Positions 1 to 5,180 of a stretch of DNA of 5,320 bases are shown here, in pieces. Under the pieces are notes generated by a model. That model was not told the origin of the DNA. It searched no databases and saw only the letters and a program-made list of their open reading frames with translations. Within the stretch, counting starts at the first letter, position 1, and each line of letters starts with the position of its first letter. The stretch spans positions 1 through 5,320 of the forward strand of contig JAGDAG010000270.1 in NCBI GenBank assembly GCA_017959625.1, given 5' to 3'. Origin of the DNA: Abditibacteriota bacterium. GTDB taxonomy: Bacteria; Armatimonadota; UBA5829. The translations under genes and the position numbers were made by a program.

Positions 1-2
1 CG

Positions 3-25
3 AAAAAATACCCCCCTTGCGGGGG
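3..25 (-). terminator. Intrinsic terminator of repeat copy A
   Basis: Read on the minus strand this is CCCCC-GCAA-GGGGG(G) followed by TATTTTTT. The GC-only stem is closed by a GNRA tetraloop (GCAA) and followed by a U-rich tail, the classic form of a rho-independent terminator. The A/T tract lies only on the side that serves minus-strand transcription. It would end any transcript of repeat copy A or read-through from copy B. Confidence 0.75.
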
Positions 26-108
26 TAGATTAATATAACGGAGGTAGAACGGATGTGATGTTTCACCCGTTCATACAATAGGTTTCCGGCCTTTTGCGCC
101 CTCCCCGG
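3..108. repeat. Intergenic direct repeat, copy A (diverged)
   Basis: This is the first of two related intergenic blocks; the second is at 160-276. Shared parts in order are an A-run, a C-run/TTGC/G-run hairpin, an AATATAA segment, GGAGGT, a 22-base identical core (49-70 here, 206-227 in copy B), CATACA, and a tail resembling GGCCTTTTGC followed by CTCC. Compared with copy B, about 12 bases are missing between the core and the tail (around 77-82). The missing stretch is the one that carries the -10 box in copy B. Preservation of both hairpins with drift in the linker suggests an RNA-level role on the minus strand or a recent duplication. The copy may be silent or transcribed only by read-through. 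Confidence 0.85.
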
Positions 109-118
109 ACGGTATTTT

Positions 119-139
119 CGGTTTTTTTAAAAAAAACCG
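119..139. repeat. Poly-T/poly-A palindrome between the two repeats
   Basis: CGG, seven Ts, eight As, then CCG form a near-perfect palindrome in the spacer between repeat copies A and B. No hairpin stands in front of either homopolymer run, so it is not a convincing terminator. T-run/A-run junctions can bend or stiffen DNA, and a palindrome of this kind could also bind a regulator. No function can be assigned. Confidence 0.55.
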
Positions 140-159
140 GGCCGCAGGAAGGATGCAAT

Positions 160-182
160 AAAAAAACCCCCCTTGCGGGGGG
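160..182 (-). terminator. Intrinsic terminator of the putative sRNA (copy B)
   Basis: On the minus strand the sequence is CCCCCC-GCAA-GGGGGG followed immediately by seven Ts. The six-base-pair pure GC stem with a GNRA tetraloop and U7 tail is a strong rho-independent terminator. It lies about 50 bases past the start of the predicted sRNA and could also catch read-through from the acetyltransferase gene upstream. Confidence 0.85.
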
Positions 183-233
183 CCAACTAATATAAAGGAG
201 GTATAACGGATGTGATGTTTCACCCGTGCATAC
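160..233 (-). ncRNA. Putative small RNA with an anti-Shine-Dalgarno linker
   Basis: A ~74-nt RNA is predicted from a sigma70 promoter at 240-268 to a terminator at 160-182. Starting at G233, the RNA opens with a hairpin: GUAU pairs with AUAC (230-233 with 201-204), ACGG with CCGU and GUGA with UCAC around an AACA loop, with a GC/U internal loop and an AU bulge. An 18-base unpaired linker (183-200) follows, then C6-GCAA-G6 and seven Us. At the hairpin/linker junction is ACCUCCUUU, identical over nine bases to the 3' tail of 16S rRNA in B. subtilis-type bacteria, so it could pair with Shine-Dalgarno sites. The SDs of both the acetyltransferase and the reductase contain the exact complement AAAGGAG. 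I do not recognise a named RNA family. The architecture is visible in the sequence; expression and function are inferred. Confidence 0.55.
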
Positions 234-239
234 AGTAGT

Positions 240-268
240 ATTATACCACGGTTTTCGGCCTTTTGCAA
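240..268 (-). promoter_or_regulatory. Sigma70-type promoter of the putative sRNA
   Basis: Read on the minus strand: TTGCAA (263-268, 4/6 match to TTGACA), a 17-bp spacer, then a perfect TATAAT (240-245). The expected start is G233, seven bases past the -10, exactly the first base of the predicted 5' hairpin. No protein gene lies between this promoter and the terminator at 160-182. The corresponding place in repeat copy A has neither box. Confidence 0.7.
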
Positions 269-278
269 CCCCTCCGGC

Positions 279-311
279 AAAAAAACATGATTTTATTTAA
301 AAAATCTCATA
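279..311 (-). terminator. Weak AU-rich terminator at the end of the acetyltransferase gene
   Basis: On the minus strand GATTTT pairs with AAAATC across the stop codon, extended by a few pairs around a GA bulge. The loop is TTAAAT, and ATG-flanked sequence leads into seven Ts at 279-285. The stem is AU-rich and therefore weak, but its position right at the TAA of the acetyltransferase gene and the T7 run make it plausible. The stronger hairpin at 160-182 would be a backup. Confidence 0.4.
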
Positions 312-943
312 TCTTTTTTGTCTGCGAAAAGCTCGGGGCGGTTTATGAGCCGGTCTTTTTCGCCGATCTCTTTTTTCACCACGCAGGGGACTCCCGCCGC
401 AAAGACGCCGGCGGGGACGTCCCGGGTCACCACCGAGCCTGCGCCTATGACGCACCCTTCGCCTATGGTCACTCCCCCGCAGATAGTGACGGAGCCTCCT
501 ATCCAGCAGTTGTCCCCTATGACCACGGCTCCCGTCCGTTCCATATTGGTGACGGCGCCGGTCTCTTGGTTGAAGAAGGGGTTCCTGTCCTGCCAGCACA
601 AAGGATGGATGGCCGTAAGGATGGAGACCCCCGGGCCTATGAATACGCATTCTCCTATATCCACCCTGCCTTCGTCCAGCACGGTGAAATTGAAATTGGC
701 GTAGCTCATCCTGCCGATGCGGGTATTCGTTCCGAAGTCGAAATATATGGGGCCCTGGAGATAAACGTCTTCTCCCAGCTCCGGTATCAGCTCCCGCAGC
801 ACCGCGTTCCTTTTTTCTGTCTCGCTTTCAAACAGCTCGTTGTAGCGTTTGCACAACAGATGCGCCCTCTCCCGCTCTGCGGGCATATTTTCGCTGAAGG
901 GGTCGTAGATCTTCCCCGCAAGCATTTTTTCGTGTTCGGTCAT
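293..943 (-). CDS. LacA/Maa-type sugar O-acetyltransferase (left-handed beta-helix)
   Basis: This 216-residue cytoplasmic enzyme is predicted to transfer acetyl from acetyl-CoA to a sugar hydroxyl, as in the galactoside/maltose O-acetyltransferase family. The N-terminal helical Mac-type segment (about 4-55) starts with EKMLAGKIYDP. Hexapeptide repeats forming the left-handed beta-helix run from about 70 to 190, for example VTIGEGCVIGAGSVVTRDVP. Visible active-site features are the YANFN segment (81-85), the family's catalytic histidine in AIHP (H113), DNCWIG with W147, and AAGVP near 182-186. The loop between H113 and the next IGDN strand is about ten residues longer than in E. coli LacA as I recall it, and may alter acceptor specificity. 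The start is supported by AAAGGAG at 951-957, seven bases upstream. No sugar-utilisation gene is adjacent, so the true substrate is unknown; a detoxifying or broad role is possible. Confidence 0.93.
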   Translation of the reverse strand: MTEHEKMLAGKIYDPFSENMPAERERAHLLCKRYNELFESETEKRNAVLRELIPELGEDVYLQGPIYFDFGTNTRIGRMSYANFNFTVLDEGRVDIGECVFIGPGVSILTAIHPLCWQDRNPFFNQETGAVTNMERTGAVVIGDNCWIGGSVTICGGVTIGEGCVIGAGSVVTRDVPAGVFAAGVPCVVKKEIGEKDRLINRPELFADKKDMRFFK

Positions 944-987
944 TTTGCCTCTCCTTTCCGATACTGCCTGTCATATATGTTTCGCCG

Positions 988-1008
988 AAAAGCCCGGGGG
1001 CTTTTTTT
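988..1008 (+). terminator. Terminator-like hairpin in the acetyltransferase leader
   Basis: On the plus strand AAAAGCC-CGGG-GGCTTTT is followed by three more Ts, a short intrinsic-terminator shape. No plus-strand gene lies upstream, so it would only stop antisense or stray transcription. On the minus strand the same hairpin lies in the ~66-base 5' leader of the acetyltransferase mRNA, about 45 bases before its SD, and there it could stabilise or attenuate the transcript. Orientation of function is uncertain. Confidence 0.4.
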
Positions 1009-1015
1009 CATAAAC

Positions 1016-1024
1016 ATTATATCA
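1016..1024 (-). promoter_or_regulatory. Extended -10 promoter for the acetyltransferase gene
   Basis: The minus strand reads TGATATAAT, an extended -10 (TGnTATAAT) with a perfect hexamer. The -35 position at 17-bp spacing is poor (TGGAAC at 1039-1044), which is common for extended -10 promoters. A start near 1009 gives a leader of about 66 bases. It is the leftward half of a divergent promoter pair. Confidence 0.6.
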
Positions 1025-1073
1025 TGTTTTTACCGTCCGTTCCATCGCAGATACGCCGCGTTGAGGCAAATTA

Positions 1074-1082
1074 TGTTAAAAT
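1074..1082 (+). promoter_or_regulatory. Candidate extended -10 promoter for the reductase fusion gene
   Basis: The plus strand reads TGTTAAAAT, an extended -10 with a 5/6 hexamer (TAAAAT). No good -35 box is present at 16-18 bp. A start near 1089 would give a ~97-base leader and put the near-palindrome at 1095-1114 just downstream of the start point. A weaker alternative is TAAAAG near 1147-1152 with TTTCAA at 1124-1129. Confidence 0.4.
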
Positions 1083-1094
1083 ATGGGTGGACAG

Positions 1095-1114
1095 GCCCGC
1101 GGCATGCCGCAGGC
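1095..1114. promoter_or_regulatory. Near-palindrome just past the reductase promoter (possible operator)
   Basis: A perfect 12-bp palindrome, GCGGCATGCCGC (1099-1110), is extended outward by GCC/GGC after one mismatched position on each side, giving a 20-bp near-palindrome. There is no loop, so dyad DNA binding by a dimeric repressor is more natural than an RNA hairpin. It lies a few bases past the inferred start point. Persulfide-sensing repressors often control such reductases, but the sequence does not obviously match an operator I know. Confidence 0.4.
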
Positions 1115-1153
1115 TTACGTCCTTTTCAACGGGTAAAAACATACTGCTAAAAG

Positions 1154-1176
1154 TTTTCGGCTCTTCCGCCGGAAAA
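1154..1176 (+). promoter_or_regulatory. Leader hairpin abutting the reductase ribosome-binding site
   Basis: TTTTCGGC pairs with GCCGGAAAA around the loop TCTTCC with one bulged G. The 3' arm overlaps the first As of the AAAAGGAG Shine-Dalgarno site (1173-1180), which is five bases from the ATG at 1186. In the RNA it could partly mask ribosome loading. The stem is short and may be incidental. Confidence 0.3.
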
Positions 1177-1185
1177 GGAGACGAC

Positions 1186-3633
1186 ATGAACAAGACCCTG
1201 ATCATCGGCGGAGTGGCTGCGGGAGCAAGCTGCGCCGCCAGGCTCCGCAGGCTGGACGAAAAACGGGAAATAATAATACTGGAACGGGGCAAATACATAT
1301 CCTACGCCAACTGCGGCCTGCCCTACCATATAGGAGACGTGATCCCCCGCCGCGGCTCCCTCATCCTCATGACCCCGGAGGTCATGAAGGCCAGGTTCCG
1401 GATAGACGCAAGGACGGAGAACGAAGCCCTGTCCATAGACCGCGGCGCTAAATGCGTGACAGTCAGAAACCATAAGACCGGCGAAGAATACCGGGAGTCC
1501 TACGACACTCTGGTACTGGCCACGGGCTCCTCTCCCCTTAGGCCCCCCGTCCCGGGCATCGACAGCCCGAAGATACGCACCCTGTGGACCGTTCCCGACG
1601 CCGAAGAGATCCGCGCCGAAGTCCGGAGCGGCGCTCTGAACTCGGCGCTGGTCATAGGCGGCGGCTTCATAGGCCTGGAAACGGCGGAAAACCTTTGCCG
1701 CGCCGGGCTGAAGGTCACTCTGGCGGAGGCCGCAGACCAGGTGATGGCTCCCCTGGACTACGAAATGGCGCAGCTGCTTCACGAGAACCTTCGGGACAAC
1801 GGCGTGGACCTGCGGCTGGGAGACGGTGTGGAACGCTTTGAAGACAGCGGGAAAGGGATAACCGCCTTTCTGCAAAGCGGCGCCGCCGTAACGGCAGACA
1901 CGGCGCTTCTGGCCATAGGGGTGCGCCCCAACAGCGGCCTTGCCCGGGAGGCAGGGCTGGAGCTCAACGGGCGGGGCGGCATAATAACCGACGACCGCTT
2001 CCGCACCTCCGACCCCCATATATACGCCATAGGGGACGCAGCGGAGACCAGAGACTTTGTTTTCGGCTCTCCCGCCATGATCCCTCTGGCGGGCCCCGCC
2101 AACAAGCAGGGCAGGATACTGGCCAATATACTTGCGGGCATAGAGGACCGCTACGGCGGGACCCAGGGCTCTTCCATAGCCCGGGTCTTCGACCTTACGG
2201 CAGCCTCCACGGGAGCCAACGAAAAAACTCTTGTAAAGAGGGGCCTTGAGAAGGGAAAAGACTACGAGAGCGTTATTATCATACAGAACTCCCACGCCTC
2301 CTACTATCCCGGGGCGAAGCCCCTCGTCCTGAAGCTTTTGTTCGCTCCGGATTCCGGCAGGCTCTTCGGGGCGCAGACAGTCGGCTACGACGGAGCGGAC
2401 AAGCGCATCGATACCATAGCAACGGCCCTTCGGCTGGGGGCTGTGGCGCGGGACCTCAGTGACATGGAGCTGGCCTACGCGCCGCCCTTCTCTTCCGCCA
2501 AGGATCCGGTGAACATGGCGGGCTTTGCAGCGGAAAACGTTATGGCGGGGCTTTTGCGCTTCGCCGAACCCGGCGTTCACGAAAAACACCCCTCGGCAAC
2601 GCTGCTGGACGTGCGGGAGGACGCCGAAAGGGCAGCCTTTACCGTTCCCGGCAGCATACACGTTCCCCTGGGCAGCCTGAGGGAAAGGCTGGACGAGCTG
2701 GACAGAAACAGGGAATACGTGATATTCTGCGGCGTGGGGGTCCGGGCCTGGACCGCCATGCGGATAATGGCCCAGAACGGCTTTGAAAATCTGCGGGTCT
2801 ATCCCGGCGGCGTAAGGTTCTACCGCTCGTATTACCACAAGCCCGGCAAGGCTCCCGAAAGCGCTCCGGCCGCTCCCGGCGCGCCGGAGGCCCCGACGGC
2901 GCAAAGCGCTCCCTCCGTCAGCCTGGACTGCACGGGGCTGCAGTGCCCCGGCCCCATTACGGAGATCTTCAGGGCCATAAGCGGCATGAAGGAGGGGGAG
3001 ACCCTGGAGGTGACTGCCTCCGACCCCGGCTTTGTAAAGGACATAGGCCCCTGGTGCAGGAGCACCGGAAACACCCTTCTGGAAAGCGGCGGCAGAAACG
3101 GCGGATATTACGCTGTGATAAGGCGGGGAACAGCCTCCGGCCAGGAAAACCCGCCGGCGGAAAAAAAGGGCAAGACCATCGTGGTTTTCGACGGAGATAT
3201 GGACAAGGTGCTGGCGGCCTTTGTGATAGCCAACGGCGCCCTTGCCATGGGACGGCCCGTGACCATGTTCTTCACCTTCTGGGGCCTTACGGCCCTGCGG
3301 AGGAAGGAAAGCGTTCCGGTGAAGAAAGACCTTATGGGAAAGCTTTTCGGCTTTATGCTCCCCAGGGGAGCCGCGAAGCTGGGCCTCTCCAAAATGGATA
3401 TGGGCGGCCTGGGGCGCGCCATGATGAAGCGCATAATGAAAGACAAAAACGTAGATCCCCTTGAAGAAATGATGAAAAAAGCCATGGACGGCGGGGCAAA
3501 AATAATCGCCTGCTCCATGAGCATGGACGTCATGGGCATAAAGCCCGAAGAGCTGATAGACGGCGTGGAGACAGGGGGCGTGGGCGCCTACCTGGGCGCC
3601 GCCGAAGAAGCGGATACGAACCTCTTTATCTGA
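1186..3633 (+). CDS. CoA-disulfide/persulfide reductase-rhodanese-TusA-DsrE fusion protein
   Basis: This 815-residue cytoplasmic flavoprotein is predicted to use NAD(P)H to reduce CoA-persulfide/disulfide or polysulfide and relay sulfane sulfur. Residues 1-~455 are an FAD/NAD(P)-dependent reductase of the CoADR/Npsr type: GGVAAGAS (8-15) binds FAD, SYANCGLPY carries redox C43, VIGGGFIG (156-163) is the second dinucleotide fold, AIGDA (281-285) contacts FAD, and YAPPFSSAKDP (431-441) holds the family's conserved tyrosine. Rhodanese spans ~462-550, with LLDVRE and the loop CGVGVR (C515). A Pro/Ala-rich linker (~553-578) leads to TusA (~579-648) with CPGP (C587). A second linker leads to a DsrE/DsrF-like domain (~662-815) with IIACSMSMD (C776). 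All four key cysteines are present. The start at 1186 has AAAAGGAG five bases upstream; an in-frame ATG at 1024 lies before the promoter and lacks an SD. The gene appears monocistronic. Substrate preference is inferred. Confidence 0.95.
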   Translation: MNKTLIIGGVAAGASCAARLRRLDEKREIIILERGKYISYANCGLPYHIGDVIPRRGSLILMTPEVMKARFRIDARTENEALSIDRGAKCVTVRNHKTGEEYRESYDTLVLATGSSPLRPPVPGIDSPKIRTLWTVPDAEEIRAEVRSGALNSALVIGGGFIGLETAENLCRAGLKVTLAEAADQVMAPLDYEMAQLLHENLRDNGVDLRLGDGVERFEDSGKGITAFLQSGAAVTADTALLAIGVRPNSGLAREAGLELNGRGGIITDDRFRTSDPHIYAIGDAAETRDFVFGSPAMIPLAGPANKQGRILANILAGIEDRYGGTQGSSIARVFDLTAASTGANEKTLVKRGLEKGKDYESVIIIQNSHASYYPGAKPLVLKLLFAPDSGRLFGAQTVGYDGADKRIDTIATALRLGAVARDLSDMELAYAPPFSSAKDPVNMAGFAAENVMAGLLRFAEPGVHEKHPSATLLDVREDAERAAFTVPGSIHVPLGSLRERLDELDRNREYVIFCGVGVRAWTAMRIMAQNGFENLRVYPGGVRFYRSYYHKPGKAPESAPAAPGAPEAPTAQSAPSVSLDCTGLQCPGPITEIFRAISGMKEGETLEVTASDPGFVKDIGPWCRSTGNTLLESGGRNGGYYAVIRRGTASGQENPPAEKKGKTIVVFDGDMDKVLAAFVIANGALAMGRPVTMFFTFWGLTALRRKESVPVKKDLMGKLFGFMLPRGAAKLGLSKMDMGGLGRAMMKRIMKDKNVDPLEEMMKKAMDGGAKIIACSMSMDVMGIKPEELIDGVETGGVGAYLGAAEEADTNLFI

Positions 3634-3642
3634 CGGCTTTTG

Positions 3643-3671
3643 GGCCGGACCTGTATGGTCCGGCCTTTTTT
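3643..3671 (+). terminator. Strong terminator of the reductase fusion gene
   Basis: GGCCGGACC (3643-3651), loop TGTAT and GGTCCGGCC (3657-3665) form a perfect nine-base-pair GC-rich stem followed by six Ts. It begins nine bases after the TGA stop. On the minus strand the hairpin has no U tail, so it gives only weak help to the converging toxin transcript. Confidence 0.93.
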
Positions 3672-3673
3672 CT

Positions 3674-3691
3674 GTCCGGCGGACGCCGGAC
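3674..3691. repeat. Second inverted repeat between the convergent genes
   Basis: GTCCGGCG and CGCCGGAC form an eight-base dyad separated by only GA, directly after the terminator. It shares the TCCGG/CCGGA motif with the terminator stem, so it may be a partial duplication of it. No T-run follows on either strand. It may add structure to the 3' ends of both convergent transcripts. Confidence 0.5.
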
Positions 3692-3729
3692 CGAAGCCCG
3701 CCCCGGGGTGACGGCGCTGCGGAACAGGT

Positions 3730-4584
3730 TCAGCGCAGGTTATCGGTGATCTGCATGAAAAAATCTGCGCTCCACACCTCAAGGGCCGCCGCGTTTCTGA
3801 CAAAAGGCCGGACATCCTCCTTTGCCGCAGAATAATCTATGGATCCAAAACGGGCGCGCAGCAGCTTTTTCGCGTCTTCAGCGCCGAAAGCCCTGTCCGC
3901 ATCCCACGCCCCGGACTGTACCAGGCGAGCCTTCAAGTGCTCTGTGTTCAGAGCCGCCCCCCGTGAAATATAAAACACGTAGTCATACAGGTCGCGTCCC
4001 TTGATCCGGCTCTTCCAGGCGCGGCAGATCACCGCATGGACCTTGCCGGCGAACAGCGAAGGCAGATCATACAGCGCCGTCTCATAGGGAGCCGGCAGCA
4101 ATCTGTATTTCCGCTCAAAAGCCGCGCCGCCGGGAGGATCGGTGTCTATCGCAAATTTGATCTTTATTTTCTCATTGGTTTGTATTCTGTCCGTCAGGGG
4201 ATCGGGACCGTAAAACATCAGCATATGCTCTTTGGTGCCCGCCTTCACAAAAGCGGAACGTATCGCAGACCGGCTTGTTTTCTCTTTTTCGCCGACATCC
4301 ACGTTCAGGCCCCAGGCCGCCGCTTCATTTTGCAGACTCGGGAAATACTCTGCGAGAGCAAACTCCGGATCCGGCGTCATCAGCGAAAAATCCAGATCCT
4401 CCGAAAAACGGTCCAGCCCGTAGAAGATACGCAGCGCAGTTCCGCCATAAAATGCAGCCTTTCTGAAAAAGCCGCCCCGGGAAAGGCCGCAGAGGACTAT
4501 TTCCTGAATGACCTCCTTTAAGGCGTTTTTTCTGTCGGGAACGCCGTCATATCTTTTCAGCATCTCGGTGATGGCGCCGTTCAT
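3730..4584 (-). CDS. abiEii: AbiEii-family nucleotidyltransferase toxin (type IV TA)
   Basis: This 284-residue protein belongs to the AbiEii/AbiGii (DUF1814) nucleotidyltransferase toxin family. Members act in the cytoplasm, cause growth arrest and can abort phage infection; some relatives modify tRNA. Visible motifs are FYGGTALR (45-52), the glycine-rich start of the nucleotidyltransferase fold; RFSEDLDF (59-66), with the metal-binding pair D63/D65; a KIKIKFAIDTD strand (139-149) where the family has a third conserved motif; FAGKVHA (178-184); and RIKGRDLYDY (193-202), the family's C-terminal K/R-rDlyD signature. Length is close to the usual family size and all key residues are intact, so it should be active. 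The ATG overlaps the antitoxin stop (ATGA) and has its own SD, GGAGGAG (4591-4597), six bases upstream. No clear minus-strand terminator follows. The target in this host is unknown. Confidence 0.92.
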   Translation of the reverse strand: MNGAITEMLKRYDGVPDRKNALKEVIQEIVLCGLSRGGFFRKAAFYGGTALRIFYGLDRFSEDLDFSLMTPDPEFALAEYFPSLQNEAAAWGLNVDVGEKEKTSRSAIRSAFVKAGTKEHMLMFYGPDPLTDRIQTNEKIKIKFAIDTDPPGGAAFERKYRLLPAPYETALYDLPSLFAGKVHAVICRAWKSRIKGRDLYDYVFYISRGAALNTEHLKARLVQSGAWDADRAFGAEDAKKLLRARFGSIDYSAAKEDVRPFVRNAAALEVWSADFFMQITDNLR

Positions 4585-5168
4585 CTCATACTCCTCCGGA
4601 TATACTTCGAGAGAAGCTTCAGGTTGGCGCTCTTATATTTGTCTCCTATCTGCAGGATCCCCTCCGTATCCAGAGCGGCAAACTCCTCCGGGTCGATCCG
4701 CAGGTCCTCAAAGAGCAGCCGTTCCAGCTCCCGCTGACTCCCTGCGGGAGGCATGGTATAGAGCTTGTCGCAGAGGGCCTTTTCCGGACAGGCGATCCTG
4801 TAGGCGCATCCGTTTTCCTCCCGGATCAGGATGCCGAAGGGAAAAGCTTTCTGAGGGACGTCCCGATATAAAAACCGCCCGAAGGCATTGCGTTTCTCCT
4901 TTGTCTTTCTTTTGTCAAAGGTCGCGGAAGTATAGGCGTACACCGCTTCCGGGATCAGACCGCAGCGGGCAAGGACATATTCAAAGGACAGATACGAAGG
5001 GCCGTACAGCGCTCCCGCCAGCAGGTGACCGGGAGTGCTTATCTCCGTTTCGTACAAACCGCGGGTAAGGGGATAAAGTTCGCCATCCCGGACGAGACGG
5101 CCTATCTTCGCCCCGGGATTGGCGTAATCGCAGTATTGCTCAACGAGCATCTGTGTAGTGACTATCAT
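4581..5168 (-). CDS. abiEi: AbiEi-family antitoxin / transcriptional autorepressor (type IV TA)
   Basis: This 195-residue protein is the likely antitoxin for the downstream AbiEii-like toxin. AbiEi proteins pair an N-terminal winged helix-turn-helix, which represses the operon, with a C-terminal domain needed for antitoxicity; protection occurs without stable toxin binding (type IV). Here residues ~1-40 look like the winged helix, with KIGRLVRDGELYPLTRGLYE (21-40) matching the recognition-helix-and-wing pattern. SYLSFEYVLARCGLIPEAVY (58-77) and YRIACPEKALCDKLY (123-137) resemble the conserved AbiEi core. The basic C-terminus ends SKYIRRSMR. The start has GGAGGAG (5175-5181) six bases upstream. 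The stop overlaps the toxin start by four bases, so translation is probably coupled. The promoter carries a 23-bp inverted repeat suited to self-repression. The partner toxin makes the call firm, although the N-terminus is more diverged. Confidence 0.88.
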   Translation of the reverse strand: MIVTTQMLVEQYCDYANPGAKIGRLVRDGELYPLTRGLYETEISTPGHLLAGALYGPSYLSFEYVLARCGLIPEAVYAYTSATFDKRKTKEKRNAFGRFLYRDVPQKAFPFGILIREENGCAYRIACPEKALCDKLYTMPPAGSQRELERLLFEDLRIDPEEFAALDTEGILQIGDKYKSANLKLLSKYIRRSMR

Positions 5169-5180
5169 GATTTACTCCTC

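Larger units (their letters stand above)
160..276. repeat. Intergenic direct repeat, copy B (complete)
   Basis: This second and more complete copy of the block at 3-108 shares the terminator hairpin, the AATATAA/GGAGGT segment, the 22-base core at 206-227, CATACA, and the GGCCTTTTGC...CCTCCGG tail. It carries extra bases around 235-248 that include ATTATA, which is TATAAT on the minus strand. This copy therefore contains a full promoter-to-terminator unit on the minus strand. The repeat boundary at the right end is only approximate. Confidence 0.85.

Noticed and set aside
3..276. CRISPR array or attC-like cassette at the two repeats
   Set aside because: There are only two units, each over 100 bp and themselves the conserved part, with no regular short repeats or spacers and no attC core signature.
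71..280. A 69-codon minus-strand reading frame across the repeat pair
   Set aside because: It runs through the sRNA promoter, hairpins and strong terminator of copy B, has no proper ribosome-binding site, and its protein is low in complexity and unlike any family I know.
263..1150. A 295-codon plus-strand reading frame antisense to the acetyltransferase
   Set aside because: The opposite strand encodes a clear hexapeptide-repeat enzyme with an SD and promoter; this frame has no SD and yields His/Arg/Pro-rich sequence typical of an antisense shadow.
1024..1185. N-terminal extension of the reductase from an upstream in-frame ATG at 1024
   Set aside because: The extension lies across the divergent promoters and has no SD. 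The family's N-terminus starts just before the FAD-binding GGVAAG motif, matching the ATG at 1186 with AAAAGGAG upstream.
1147..2904. A 585-codon minus-strand frame opposite the reductase gene
   Set aside because: Its length comes from GC-biased codons of the true gene on the other strand. It has no SD or promoter, and its protein shows no recognisable domain.
3714..3736. Inverted repeat GCGCTG/CAGCGC at the toxin stop as a minus-strand terminator
   Set aside because: The six-base stem has an 11-base loop and no U-run follows on the minus strand.
3714..3745. GCGCAGG near the toxin end as an att copy of the tRNA 3' end
   Set aside because: Only about seven bases match the tRNA sequence at 5296-5303, too few to separate from chance; no integrase is visible.
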